Positions 8,717-17,705 are shown, counted from the first letter of the stretch. The stretch: 64,000 bases of DNA from CAZWDL01 sp964632995 (GCA_964632995.1 CAZWDL010000015.1:1-64000), one strand, 5' to 3'. Notes: generated by a model from the sequence alone, not told the origin. Program-made: numbers and translations.

Positions 8717-9427
8717 ATGCAAGCACAAGCCCTGGCCTACCTGGAGAAAATCAAATCGGCATATCAACCTTATGCCAATCCTCAGAATGCCGTTCACATG
8801 AAGCGGTACATGAAAGACCGCTTTGAATTCTACGGTATCAAGGCGCCGGAACGGGAAAGGCTCTCCCGGCAAGTCCTGCAGTCAGCAGGCATTCCCGATG
8901 ATCCCGATGTGTTGAAGCAATTGTGCCGCTACTGCTTTGAGGAACCGCACCGCGAGATGCAGTATTTTGTCAAAGACATCCTGCTGAGAGCTATGCGCCG
9001 GCTCGATGCTTCCTATCTTCCCTTAATTGAAGAACTGATCGGTCGTAAATCCTGGTGGGATACGGTCGATTTTCTCTCTCCCAAAATCGCCGGGCCGCTC
9101 TTTTTGCGCTATCCGGAACTTATCATTCCTTACACGGAGCGCTGGATTGAATTAGACAATATCTGGTATCAGCGCGCCGCTGTCCTCTTCCAACTGGACT
9201 ACAAAGATCAAACAGACGCTGATTTGCTATTCAATTATATTCGCCGGAGAGCGGAGTCCCGGGAGTTTTTTGTAAAAAAAGCAGCCGGATGGGCCCTGCG
9301 CCAGTACTCTCGCACCGCTCCCGAAGCAGTAATCGATTTTGTGCGGGAAACCGATTTGTCTTCCCTGACCAGGCGCGAAGCGCTGCGCTGGTTGAAAAAC
9401 AAAGGATTGTCAGGTGATGACGGTTGA
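8717..9427 (+). CDS. DNA alkylation repair protein, AlkD-like
   Basis: A 236-residue all-helical protein of the AlkD family, built of HEAT-like repeats that cradle DNA and let the enzyme excise N3- and N7-alkylated purines without base flipping. Family signatures seen are HMKRYMKDRFEFYGIKAPER at about 27-46, the central SWWDTVDFL (about 112-120), LDNIWYQRAAVLFQLDYKD, and the C-terminal REFFVKKAAGWALRQYSRT. Trp and Asp of the WWDTVD segment correspond to the region that contacts the damaged base in AlkD. Full length. It is convergent with the SDR gene, stops only 14 bp apart. Confidence 0.9.
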   Translation: MQAQALAYLEKIKSAYQPYANPQNAVHMKRYMKDRFEFYGIKAPERERLSRQVLQSAGIPDDPDVLKQLCRYCFEEPHREMQYFVKDILLRAMRRLDASYLPLIEELIGRKSWWDTVDFLSPKIAGPLFLRYPELIIPYTERWIELDNIWYQRAAVLFQLDYKDQTDADLLFNYIRRRAESREFFVKKAAGWALRQYSRTAPEAVIDFVRETDLSSLTRREALRWLKNKGLSGDDG

Positions 9428-9441
9428 CAGATCGATGGGAG

Positions 9442-10188
9442 TCAGCTGCGGAGGTAGGAAGCGCCGTTGACATCCAGGATGGCGCCGGTCGTGAATTCGG
9501 CGCCCTCGGAAGCCATAAAGAGGATGGCATAAGCCACCTCTTCGGGTTTGGCCACCCGGTGCAGCGGGCTTTGCTGTTTGACTTCATCGGTGAGATGGCC
9601 TTCCGCCATATCGGTTTCGACAAAACCCGGCGCGACGACGCCCACGAATATCCCCTTCGGAGCCAGGGCCTGAGCCAGAGACTGGCTCATAGCGTTGAGC
9701 CCCGCCTTGCTGGCGCCGTAGGCAGGCGCCCGGGGTTCGCCGCGGAAAGCACCGCGGGAAGAGACGTTGACGATGCGGCCGCCGCCTTGTCTGATCATTT
9801 GCCGGGCAACGCAATAACAGATGTTAGCCGGGCCGATGAGGTTGGTTTGAAGCGTAGTGTGCCAGGCCATTTGCCAATCTTCGTATTCCATCTCTTCCAG
9901 GGGATGGTGGCGAAATACCCCGGCATTATTTACCAAAATATCCAGGCTGCCGAACTCCTCCACCACCGTATCGATCATTCGCTGCACGGCGACCGGGCTG
10001 CCGACGTCTGCCTTGACAGCGAAATGACCCTCGCCCGGCATGAGGTCGCAGGCTTCCGTCGCGGCTTCATTATTACTTCTGAAGTTGATGGCTACCCGGG
10101 CGCCCCGAGCTGCAAAAGCGATCGCTGCCGCCCGTCCAATGCCCCGGGAACCGCCGGTGATCAATACATTTTTTCCGCTGAAATCCAT
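9442..10188 (-). CDS. Short-chain dehydrogenase/reductase (FabG-like)
   Basis: A 248-residue classical SDR oxidoreductase. The nucleotide-binding motif is TGGSRGIG (11-18), followed by VNNAG (86-90), active-site Asn116, Ser143/144 and the YxxxK pair Tyr157-Lys161 (YGASK). The pattern PGFVETDM then G-x-x-x-D-V-N-G-A near the end is typical of 3-oxoacyl-ACP reductase-like members. The basic residues after the second strand (FRSNN) suggest NADP(H). Because it is outside any fatty-acid cluster, its substrate may be another ketone, so I do not assign fabG. Confidence 0.88.
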   Translation of the reverse strand: MDFSGKNVLITGGSRGIGRAAAIAFAARGARVAINFRSNNEAATEACDLMPGEGHFAVKADVGSPVAVQRMIDTVVEEFGSLDILVNNAGVFRHHPLEEMEYEDWQMAWHTTLQTNLIGPANICYCVARQMIRQGGGRIVNVSSRGAFRGEPRAPAYGASKAGLNAMSQSLAQALAPKGIFVGVVAPGFVETDMAEGHLTDEVKQQSPLHRVAKPEEVAYAILFMASEGAEFTTGAILDVNGASYLRS

Positions 10189-10270
10189 AGCGCTCGTACT
10201 TTCCGACCAAGATAAGGAACCTGTGCCAAATTTCCTGGCTATATGATCAGAGGCTGGGAGGCATCTTTAA

Positions 10271-10415
10271 TCAAGATTCTTCCAACCGCTTTAGTAAATT
10301 ATTTCGATGGATGTCGAGCAGTAAAAGATCAATATTCTCCTTCTGCAGGTATTCTCCCGCCTCAATGGCATCACCACAGACCGCCATCAGTTCGAGTTGA
10401 GGCAAGCGTTCAATA
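10271..10415 (-). pseudogene. Remnant of a LytTR-type response regulator receiver domain
   Basis: The minus-strand reading frame here encodes YIERLPQLELMAVCGDAIEA and, shortly after, QKENIDLLLLDIH, then a stop at 10271. This is the helix 1 to strand 3 section of receiver domains in LytTR-family regulators, including the phospho-acceptor Asp of LLLLDIH. The N-terminal Asp pair, the MPG loop after the Asp, the rest of the receiver and the whole LytTR domain are missing. An ORF can be opened upstream to 10546, but those residues come from another frame of the neighbouring lipoprotein gene. I read it as a decayed fragment. Confidence 0.6.
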
Positions 10416-10439
10416 TATATGTGAGTTTGCCGGCCATAC

Positions 10440-11021
10440 TCATTTTTCGGTTTTACGCAAAGTGACGGGATCGATGTAAGCCTGCTCCTCCTCCGCGTAT
10501 TTGTGAATAAAGCTTTGCAGTTCACTGGTAGTGGCGGTAAGTACAATCGTACCGTCTTCCACCTTTTCGTGTTTCATCCTGATCTTCCTTTCTTCAAACA
10601 GACTTTCCAGCCATTCGTAATCAAACATCCGGACGACAATTCCCTTTTCCTCAAAATCCACGCGGGCGAAACTGTGGGTAGGGAGCATCCAGGCGATGCT
10701 TAACTGCTCCGCGCTGAGGTTTTTTTCCAGGGGCTTGAAATCCAGAAAGTGATAATCACCCAGTTTTACCAGATACACCTCGTAGAATTCCTGCTGGATT
10801 CCTTCCTGTAAAAAGCGGTCGCTAGAGTACGTGAGCCGGTAATTTTCCCCTTCTTTTCCAGGGTCGAAAGTCCAGACACCCTCATCTTCCACGCTGATCC
10901 AGGTGCCGAGCAATTCTGGACTGTAGATTTGGGTTTCCGGAGAGTAGAGCGGATGAAGGCTGGGAATACAACCAGTCAGAAATAAAGAGAGCCCAAGGGC
11001 GATAAGCAATAATCTTTTCAT
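10440..11021 (-). CDS. Lipoprotein of unknown function
   Basis: With the ATG at 11021 the product is 193 residues and starts with MKRLLLIALGLSLFLTGC, a textbook lipoprotein signal (Cys18). The longer ORF from 11078 would bury that signal behind 19 extra residues, so I reject it. The mature protein begins IPSLHPLYSPETQ, a start shared with many small envelope lipoproteins of this phylum. It continues with a lipocalin-like pattern of alternating strands (ELLGTWISVEDEGVWTFDP, YRLTY, YEVYLVKLGDYHFLDF, FARVDFEEKGIVVRMFDYEW). No enzymatic motif is visible. The receiver-domain remnant lies directly downstream. Confidence 0.7.
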   Translation of the reverse strand: MKRLLLIALGLSLFLTGCIPSLHPLYSPETQIYSPELLGTWISVEDEGVWTFDPGKEGENYRLTYSSDRFLQEGIQQEFYEVYLVKLGDYHFLDFKPLEKNLSAEQLSIAWMLPTHSFARVDFEEKGIVVRMFDYEWLESLFEERKIRMKHEKVEDGTIVLTATTSELQSFIHKYAEEEQAYIDPVTLRKTEK

Positions 11022-11161
11022 GGCAGTGTTTTTTTGGTGAATACACTGCAAGAATACCAGCGTTTCCGGTAGTTCCAAAGAATAGTTGGTGAAATGGCGA
11101 TTAAGGTCGGTGAATGCCGCTTACCTCAGGTTTATGACCTGTTAATGTGCACCCTTTCATC

Positions 11162-11980
11162 TCACTCTCCTCCTAAGATTTTTTTCTTTTGTTTGGCAAA
11201 CTCCTGTTCCGTCAAGATCCCCTTATCGCGCAGATCACCGAGTTTGATGATCTGTTGCAGCAAATCATCAGTTTCCTCCGATTGGGCTTCGAAAGGCATT
11301 TCCCTGGGCGGCTCAGCGGAGGGCAGCGTATCGAGCTGGCGATAGCCGTTGCGTACAAAGTCATCAAAAGTAGGCTGAACGCGCAGAAAGCTCAGTGCGT
11401 CGTGCTGGTGGATTCTGTCCAGGTTGGTGAACCCAAATTCCACGGCTTTTTCCAGGTGATAAAAAGCAGGTTCAGCTTCTTTTAGCATGGAATAGGCGCA
11501 GGCGAGGTTAAAATGAGTAGAATAATCGTCAAATTTCTCGTCCAGCGCCCGCTCGAAGGCATCCACGGCACCGTCGAAATTCATTTCGCGGAAAAGACTG
11601 ACCCCCAGTCGTTTGAATTCGCTGGCTCTGGAAGCTGGTGTTTTCCTGCCGACATCCGTCATCGGGTCGTAGGAACGGCTGGGTTGGTACCGGTAATCAT
11701 TGCGCCGGCGGCCCTGCTCGTCCTTTCGGTCAAAATATTTCTTATTGTATCTTCCGTTAAATTCTTCTTCCGGCATGACAAACAACAGGATGGCGTCAAT
11801 AAAACCCAGTAAGGCCGGCACCAAAACGAAAGGCGCCTCCTCTTCAACGGAAATGGTGAAGGTGAAAAAGAAAAGAACGAGATAGACGATGCCTAAAAAC
11901 CGCTGGCCCAGGTAAAATCGGTGAACTCCGAAGATGCCCATTAATAAAGCCAGTGTAGCCGCTACGGATTTATTTTTCAT
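11162..11980 (-). CDS. TM2 domain protein with TPR-like and SHOCT regions
   Basis: A 272-residue membrane protein of three parts. Residues about 1-70 are a TM2 domain: two membrane helices with the signature GIFGVHRFYLGQ (15-26) and a short turn. Residues about 115-205 form TPR-like helices (LGVSLFREMNFDGAVDAFERALDE, HFNLACAYSMLKEAEPAFYHLE), a likely protein-binding surface in the cytosol. The last 33 residues (DDLLQQIIKLGDLRDKGILT then EQEFAKQKKKIL) are a SHOCT domain, a short oligomerisation module often at the end of membrane proteins. The combination suggests a scaffold tied to the inner membrane. No function is known; the single gene gives no hint. Confidence 0.8.
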   Translation of the reverse strand: MKNKSVAATLALLMGIFGVHRFYLGQRFLGIVYLVLFFFTFTISVEEEAPFVLVPALLGFIDAILLFVMPEEEFNGRYNKKYFDRKDEQGRRRNDYRYQPSRSYDPMTDVGRKTPASRASEFKRLGVSLFREMNFDGAVDAFERALDEKFDDYSTHFNLACAYSMLKEAEPAFYHLEKAVEFGFTNLDRIHQHDALSFLRVQPTFDDFVRNGYRQLDTLPSAEPPREMPFEAQSEETDDLLQQIIKLGDLRDKGILTEQEFAKQKKKILGGE

Positions 11981-12172
11981 GGATGTATATACTTTTTCTG
12001 CTCTCGTGGTTCAAATTAACGATTCGAGCTTGGTTTCCATTATCTCTTTCTTCATAAGACGTGTTTCTTTAGACAAAAGTTTCGAATTGGCCGGTGAAAT
12101 GGGTTTGGAGCGGTGTTACAGGGGCGCCGTACTACCGGGCGGAGAAAACCAAACGGGTCATGCCACCCTGAA

Positions 12173-13910
12173 TCACAAGGCTTCCTCCAACTCTTCCTGC
12201 ATTCCTTCCAGGCGCTGATCGATATCGTCGTGCTGGGTTTCCAGTTCGGCGAGCTGTTGTTCCTCGCGTTCCAGCAGCTCATCGAAGCGATGGAAATTGG
12301 CGTCAATTTTTTCTTTCAGGTTGTGGATGTAGGTCTTCAGCTTGTCGGTAACCTCCGTTTCAATTTGATCGCGGCCCTCGGCGATTTCCCGTTGGAAGCC
12401 CTCGATGATTTTGCGGCGTTTGCCGCGGGTGGAGAAGCTGGCGAAGAGCAGGCCTATGGCGGTGAGNNNNNNNNNNCCCGCCGGTAATATCCAGTACCGT
12501 GCCGCTGGTGACCGCAGCGATGATGATGCCTACGGCGGCGATGCCGCTGCCGGAAACGATATTGGGCGCCAGGGAACTGCTTTCGGGAAATAGGGTTTCG
12601 TCGGTAAAATTTTCCGAGCGGCTGATGAAACGGGAAAACTCGGATTGCAGTTCCTGAAGAATATTGTTGCGTCGCTCGGCGATATTGCTGAACAGCTCGT
12701 GGTCGTTGCGCAAAATGGTTTTGCTGTTGCGAATTTTCAGATCGATGATTTTGGCCATCTGCTGAATGCTGTCGGCCAGGTCGACCACGCCTTCGTTGAG
12801 CTTGTTTTTCAACTCTTCGTTGAGTTCTTTTTCCAGGTCTTTGACCAGGCCCTCCAGCCATTCCTGTGCGGAAGCTTTTTTGCTGAAAATGGAGGCGAAA
12901 GAGCGGCGCACCAGGGAGAAGAAGGACAACCCCGAGCTGAGTTCCTGCTCTTTACGGCGGGTGATGCGGTCATAGCCGGCCAGCAGGTTTTCCACCAGCA
13001 CGTCCACCTGTTTTTTGGATTTCACTTCCTGTTGTTCGAGCGTCTCAGTGATGTCCTGCCTGAATTCCACGTCGACTTTATATTGCCGCCGGCGCAGATC
13101 GAGTCCTTCTGCTATGCGGTCGTTGATATTTTTAGAAGTGTTGACGTTATTCTGCAACTTCAGGATGGGCGCTTTCCCTCCGGTGATGTGATCGGAAATG
13201 TAGTTGCGTATGGCTTGAAAACCACTCTCTTCCTCGCGGCCTTCCATTTCCGCTTTGGCGGAGGTGGCGAATACTTTCGGCTCTTTAAGGCCTTTTGTCC
13301 TGGCCTGCTCCCGCAAGCCTTTCAGGTTGACCTGCAGGTCCTGCTCCGGCAACAGATCTTTTTGCTGCAGTACGAAAATGACTTTCTTGCGCCAGTCTTC
13401 GTGGATGTAGTCAAAAAAGTCCCAGGCGCTTTGCCGGTAAGGATTTTTGGCTTCGAAAACGAAAACGATCAGGTCGGAGGCGGGGATGAAGCGCTCGGTA
13501 ATCTCCTGATGGTGTTCGATGATGGTATTGGTGCCGGGCGTATCGACGATGGCGATCTCCTTGAGGATGTCGACGGGAATAAGGATCTTTTTCAGATACT
13601 TGTTGATGGTGATTTCTTCTTTCTCCTCTCCGTACAAAATCTGCTGTATCATGTCGGTCATGGGCTGTGGCGCCACTTTGGCCACTTCTTCGCCTGTGCC
13701 GAGCAGGGCATTGATAAAACTGCTTTTGCCCGCCTTGACTTCCCCGACGATGACAAACATAAAGGGTTCGTGGATGCGGTTGCGCAGGTCGCTCACTGTT
13801 TTCGATAATTCCTCATTGGAGATGCGGATGGTGAGTTCGTGCAGGTCTTTGATGATTTCGTCAATACGGGCGCGGAAGGCCTGCAGGTCGCGGTTGATCA
13901 GTTTGGTCAC
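12173..13910 (-). CDS. Dynamin-like GTPase, interrupted by assembly gap
   Basis: A large bacterial dynamin-family GTPase. From the GTG at 13910, residues 56-63 are the P-loop GEVKAGKS, followed by the Thr switch region (QPMTDM), G3 VDTPGTN and a likely G4 LQQKD. The C-terminal half is long helices (stalk), then a Gly/Ile/Ala-rich putative membrane segment (GSGIAAVGIIIAAVTSGT), interrupted by the 10-N gap at 12467-12476. Beyond the gap the minus strand continues LTAIGLLFASF and a coiled coil ending at the TGA at 12173. The two sides are in frames that differ across 10 N, so the gap length is only a placeholder. The GTG overlaps the TGA of the WbqC gene (GTGA), which suggests coupling; an ATG at 13976 is the alternative start. 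Likely role: membrane remodelling (inference). Confidence 0.85.
12467..12476. other. Assembly gap (10 N)
   Basis: Ten undetermined bases, a typical placeholder for a scaffold join. It lies in the membrane-insertion segment of the dynamin-like GTPase gene. Reading frames on the two sides are both open but do not match with 10 bases between them, so the true missing length is not 10. Confidence 0.98.
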
Positions 13911-14572
13911 GAATTGTTTTTTTTGGGTTTGCGGATGGAGGCATCCAGGATCATGATAGACTGGGGCCCTGAGCAAAATAGCAGGTCCAATATACTCAAA
14001 TTGGTCAAAAAGCCTGTCTTTTCCTCAAATACCTGCCGGTAGCGGGCTGCCTCGAAATAAGGGTCCCTTTTCGCCCGGCGCCTCTTCGGATGGATGGCGT
14101 TTCGAAAATCGAGAACCGATGAACCAGGATCTTCCCGGTATTGTTGCGTCCATGCCGGTTGTGATTCCAGACCGCAGAGCTTCAGTGTGGTCAACAGCAA
14201 ACCCCGGTTGAAATCAAACAAGAACCGGTAGGGGCGTTGGTAAAAAGGCGCCAGGCTTTCAGCGTAAAACTCAAAAAAAGGTGCGTTGCCATAGGCCGTT
14301 TGAATGCTCTGCCAGTGCTGATGCTGCCATCGTTCGCGATAGGCGATTTCCACTTCGCGAATGGGTTGCTGCTCATTCTTACCACTGACGAGCGGTACGG
14401 AGAGCCGCTGCCGCTCATTGGGACCGGCAAGGTAAGCCCGGTTGCGATAGGTTCCTTTCTGGTAGTGCTCCTGCTGTTCTATCCATACGGTATCGTGGAG
14501 CAAAAACTTCGTAAAGTATTGCACCGGGGGCAGGTATTGCAACTCCAGTAATATATCTTGCGGTAGATTCAT
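13907..14572 (-). CDS. WbqC family protein
   Basis: A 221-residue protein of the WbqC family. Recognised signatures are ELQYLPPVQYFTKFL (10-24), the HYQKGTYRNR block (about 36-45), LSVPLVSGKNEQQPIREVEI, then WQHQHWQSIQTAYGNAPFFEFY. The family is found in O-antigen and other surface polysaccharide clusters and is thought to be involved in sugar or acyl group handling, but no reaction is proven. No signal or membrane segment. Its TGA overlaps the GTG of the dynamin-like gene, so the two are probably translated from one message. Confidence 0.8.
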   Translation of the reverse strand: MNLPQDILLELQYLPPVQYFTKFLLHDTVWIEQQEHYQKGTYRNRAYLAGPNERQRLSVPLVSGKNEQQPIREVEIAYRERWQHQHWQSIQTAYGNAPFFEFYAESLAPFYQRPYRFLFDFNRGLLLTTLKLCGLESQPAWTQQYREDPGSSVLDFRNAIHPKRRRAKRDPYFEAARYRQVFEEKTGFLTNLSILDLLFCSGPQSIMILDASIRKPKKNNS

Positions 14573-14722
14573 GCCTTGCCTTTGGAGCGAAAAAAGAAAT
14601 AATTGAAATCAGTAACCGGGATATCCGGTGTATATTAGGCCCCAAGATAATAAATACATTAAAGCACTTTCCTGCCGGCTGCGCGATATACCGGCATTTG
14701 CTTTTTAAAGCCAGCATCTGAT

Positions 14723-16210
14723 ATGTCGATCTCTTCCAGCAGACGATTGTTTTTTCTGATTTGCGGACTGTTATTCGTAACCAATGTACTGGTAATTAAT
14801 GATATTGCTACGGTCTGGAATGGTGCGGAGGCCCGGTTTTTATGGAATGCGCATATTGACCAGGCTACTCCCGTTCGAACACCTGCCCATTATTTGTCGG
14901 CCCTGATCACGGAAAATCCTACCCACACCTTCTGGGTTCGTCTTCCCGGAGTACTGATCCTCCTGATCAGCCTTGCGGGAATATACGCTTTGTCCCGGCC
15001 GGTGTTGGGCGGCAGGGCGGCCTGGTGGACTATTCTCGTGCTGGGCAGTTCTTTTCTCCTGCCCAACCTGGCGAAGGTCGCCACGCTGGACAGCTGGACC
15101 TTTTGCTGGCACGCCCTGGGCTATCTGTTATTGCTTCGCTATCTGAAAGAGCCCGGCTTGCTGTGGCGACTCTCTTTTTATCTGGTCTTATCGCTGGGAC
15201 TTTGGACCAGTCCGCTATCCACCGTTTTACTCTTTGCCCTATTACCGGCTTTGTGGTACTGGCGGCATCCGCAGGGACGGCGCATGTGGAAGCTTCAACC
15301 CTGGGGGGCTATCCTACTGCTCGGAGCTGTACTGCACAGTGCGGAGCTGATCGACTGGACCGGGGCGGAGCAGTACCTGGCGCCTTTCAGTGCGGGCTTT
15401 TACCTCTACGCTTTGCTGGGGATGTTTCCCTTCCTGGGATTTCTGCTGGGAGGATTGTGGGAGCTGGTTCCCAAATTGCGGCGGGTAGAGGAACTGGCGC
15501 TGCTCAACGCCTCCCTGCTGGCGTCGGCCCTCATCGCGCAGTCGCATGTCCTGCACCTGGTGCTGGCCTTGCTGATCGCCAAGCAGATGCACGTCTATTT
15601 TCAGGAGAAATATCCCTACCGGGGGCTGGTGCGCAGCGGCGCGATCTTGCACCTGGTGCTGCTGTTTCTACTTTCCACTTTACTTATGCTGGGCGGTTTT
15701 TTTCGCTTTGGGGGAGTGGGTTTTCGTTCGGCGCTGGCATTTGTAGCTGTATACTGGATGCTTAGCTTTGTAGGTGTGATCGGATTGTTCAGCGGCAACC
15801 GGCGTTACATTTGGGGAGCGACGATCGCCAGTGGGTTACTGCCTACGCTGCTTTTCTGGCTACAGGTTTATCCGCTGATCGAAAACCGGCGCAACCTACC
15901 GAAAAGGATCGTTGAAGCTGCTGCGGAATTTCACTTCGCACAGGAGCCCGTTTACCTGATCGATGGGCCGGATCGAAACAATGTGGCGCTGTATTTAAAA
16001 ACTGCTTATTCCGGTCTGAAACGGCCGGAGGAGGTAGGAGAGCGGGGGAATGGCTTGTATATTGCGCCGTTGGAGCGTATCAAGTCTGTTCCCCCGCCTG
16101 CGGACAGTGTACGGGTATCGGGCTGGACTGATCTTTTCCGGGAAACGGAATGGGTATTGCTCGACTACCGCTCAGGAGCTCTGGAAAATGATATAGAGCA
16201 ATCCGAGTAA
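14723..16210 (+). CDS. Polytopic membrane protein, GT-C/ArnT-like
   Basis: A 495-residue integral membrane protein with about 11-12 hydrophobic helices and a C-terminal extracytoplasmic domain of about 110 residues starting near 385. The layout and the first loop (IATVWNGAEARFLWNAH, about 27-43) recall ArnT/PMT-type GT-C glycosyltransferases, which move sugars from polyprenyl phosphate carriers at the periplasmic face. In those enzymes the first loop carries acidic catalytic residues; here only one Glu is seen and the usual Asp is replaced by Gly-Ala, so activity is uncertain. The tail residues PVYLIDGPDRNNVALYLK resemble the C-terminal domain of that family. It is divergent from wbqC. Confidence 0.6.
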   Translation: MSISSSRRLFFLICGLLFVTNVLVINDIATVWNGAEARFLWNAHIDQATPVRTPAHYLSALITENPTHTFWVRLPGVLILLISLAGIYALSRPVLGGRAAWWTILVLGSSFLLPNLAKVATLDSWTFCWHALGYLLLLRYLKEPGLLWRLSFYLVLSLGLWTSPLSTVLLFALLPALWYWRHPQGRRMWKLQPWGAILLLGAVLHSAELIDWTGAEQYLAPFSAGFYLYALLGMFPFLGFLLGGLWELVPKLRRVEELALLNASLLASALIAQSHVLHLVLALLIAKQMHVYFQEKYPYRGLVRSGAILHLVLLFLLSTLLMLGGFFRFGGVGFRSALAFVAVYWMLSFVGVIGLFSGNRRYIWGATIASGLLPTLLFWLQVYPLIENRRNLPKRIVEAAAEFHFAQEPVYLIDGPDRNNVALYLKTAYSGLKRPEEVGERGNGLYIAPLERIKSVPPPADSVRVSGWTDLFRETEWVLLDYRSGALENDIEQSE

Positions 16211-16303
16211 TACGATCGTAGCGATTCCCACCACGGTAAAAAATTTTTTGGCGTCCCTTTCATCCTTTCGTTCTCTTCTGCGTTGTTTTCTTGACTTTGC
16301 CAT
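16172..16303 (-). CDS. Small membrane protein, 43 residues
   Basis: The minus strand encodes a 43-residue protein from the ATG at 16303 to the TGA at 16172. It starts with a highly basic stretch (MAKSRKQRRRERKDERDAKK) followed by one clear membrane helix (FFTVVGIATIVLLGLLYIIF) and ends QSS. The order, positive inside and then hydrophobic, is that of a single-pass inner-membrane protein. It overlaps the 3' end of the convergent GT-C-like gene by 39 bp and lies upstream of nothing on its own strand before the wbqC region. No function can be assigned. The composition is too structured to be chance, but expression is unproven. Confidence 0.55.
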   Translation of the reverse strand: MAKSRKQRRRERKDERDAKKFFTVVGIATIVLLGLLYIIFQSS

Positions 16304-16412
16304 ATAACAAAATATTTGTTGAGTATTTTTTACGCCTTTAAAATAGTAATTTTTGTAGAAACCACCTGATGGCGAAGACTGTTTTGTTATCTCTTTTTCC
16401 GTTCACCAGCTT

Positions 16413-17705
16413 TCAACAGTGCCGTTCATAAAAATCGACGATGCGTTCATCGGTCATAATATCGCGCGGGCGCAAGGCCTGTTTGAGTACGATGCCTTCC
16501 AGGGTGCGGCAGCGGCTCAGGGCTACATAAGTTTGTCCGTGTTCGAAAGCTCCTTTACCCAAATCGATAATGACCTTGTCGAACGTTTTTCCCTGCGCTT
16601 TGTGGATGGTGACCGCCCAGGCCAGCCGCAGAGGGAACTGGGTGAAAGCGCCCAGCGCTTCGGTATCGATTTTCTCCGGATTGTCCTTGTTCTGAATGTA
16701 GCGCAGTATTTCCCATTCCATGCGTTCGACTTCAACTTCGCGGCGTTGGCCGCTTCCTTCTTCTACTGCGACCGTAATTCGCTCGGCTTTCATATCGACT
16801 ACCTTACCGATGGTGCCGTTGACAAAACGCCGTTCCGGATCGTTTTTGATAAACATTACCTGGGCGTTCAACTTGAGCCGCAGCGCCGGGTCGGTAGGGT
16901 AGAGGCTGGCCTTGAAGTTGCCGGAGATAGAGGCGATATACACACGGTCGGGAAGGGGTATCTTGTCTAGTTCCCGCCGGTTGATGATATCGGCCTTGGC
17001 GTTGCGGGCGGTCAGGGTAATGTAGAATTCCTCCGCTTCGAAATCGGGCAGGCAGCGCTGGTTGAGGTCTTCCAGATCGTCGTAATCCGCCTGGTTGAGC
17101 CGTATGCTGTCCAGCAGTCGCAAAAAATGACGATTGTCCTGGCGGTAGACTTTGCTCAGCTCCAGCATTTCCATTGGAAAGCCTTCGCGGAAAACCGCTG
17201 CGGAGAAGAAGTAGGGGGAGTCGTAGTGCTCTTGGAAAAGCATGGCTTCGGCATTGGTCGCAACGACCGGTGGAAGCTGGAAAAGATCGCCGAAAAAAAC
17301 GAGCTGTACCCCTCCGAAGGGTTGGCGATTTTCCCGGTTGATACGCAGAAAGTAATCTATATTGTCAAGCAGGTCGGCCCGAACCATGGAAATTTCATCG
17401 ATAACCAACACCTCGATATTTTTATAGAGGCCCCGGTTGCGTCGTTTTTTGATATCATTTTTTGACAGTGGGCGTGGTGGAAATCCAAAAAAAGAGTGAA
17501 TGGTTTGCCCTTTGACGTTAAGCGCGGCGATACCCGTCGGCGCAAGCACGACGGTTTTTTTACGCGTCGTATTGCGGAACAACTGCAGCAGGGTGGATTT
17601 CCCCGTGCCGGCCCGCCCCGTTATGAACAGGTTGACCCCCTTCTTTTCGAGCAGATCCAGCGCGTAGGTAAAGTCGGTGCTGAGTTCCAGCGGGCGTTGT
17701 TCCAT
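16413..17705 (-). CDS. PIF1-like superfamily 1B helicase
   Basis: A 430-residue DNA helicase of the PIF1/RecD2-like group. Motif I is GRAGTGKST (30-38), Ia LAPTGIAALNV (about 54-64), II IDEISMV, III GDLFQLPPV, IV LSKVYRQ, and the C-terminal motifs are FPLRLAWAVTIHKAQGKTFD and YVALSRCRTLEGI. It moves 5' to 3' on single-stranded DNA and unwinds forks or G-quadruplexes. Bacteroidota homologues often carry an extra C-terminal helix-rich or HTH region; this one ends soon after the last helicase motif, so it is a minimal form. Single gene. Confidence 0.9.
   Translation of the reverse strand: MEQRPLELSTDFTYALDLLEKKGVNLFITGRAGTGKSTLLQLFRNTTRKKTVVLAPTGIAALNVKGQTIHSFFGFPPRPLSKNDIKKRRNRGLYKNIEVLVIDEISMVRADLLDNIDYFLRINRENRQPFGGVQLVFFGDLFQLPPVVATNAEAMLFQEHYDSPYFFSAAVFREGFPMEMLELSKVYRQDNRHFLRLLDSIRLNQADYDDLEDLNQRCLPDFEAEEFYITLTARNAKADIINRRELDKIPLPDRVYIASISGNFKASLYPTDPALRLKLNAQVMFIKNDPERRFVNGTIGKVVDMKAERITVAVEEGSGQRREVEVERMEWEILRYIQNKDNPEKIDTEALGAFTQFPLRLAWAVTIHKAQGKTFDKVIIDLGKGAFEHGQTYVALSRCRTLEGIVLKQALRPRDIMTDERIVDFYERHC

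Noticed and set aside
10271..10546. A complete 91-residue gene at the response-regulator remnant
   Set aside because: Its first about 42 residues are another frame of the lipoprotein gene; only the later part resembles a receiver domain, truncated on both sides.
12360..12466. Frameshift mutation in the dynamin-like gene
   Set aside because: The frame change coincides with the 10-N placeholder, so it is an assembly effect rather than a mutation.
12645..13808. A 387-residue plus-strand ORF opposite the dynamin-like gene
   Set aside because: It is a shadow of codon use in the real gene, whose GTPase motifs are on the other strand.
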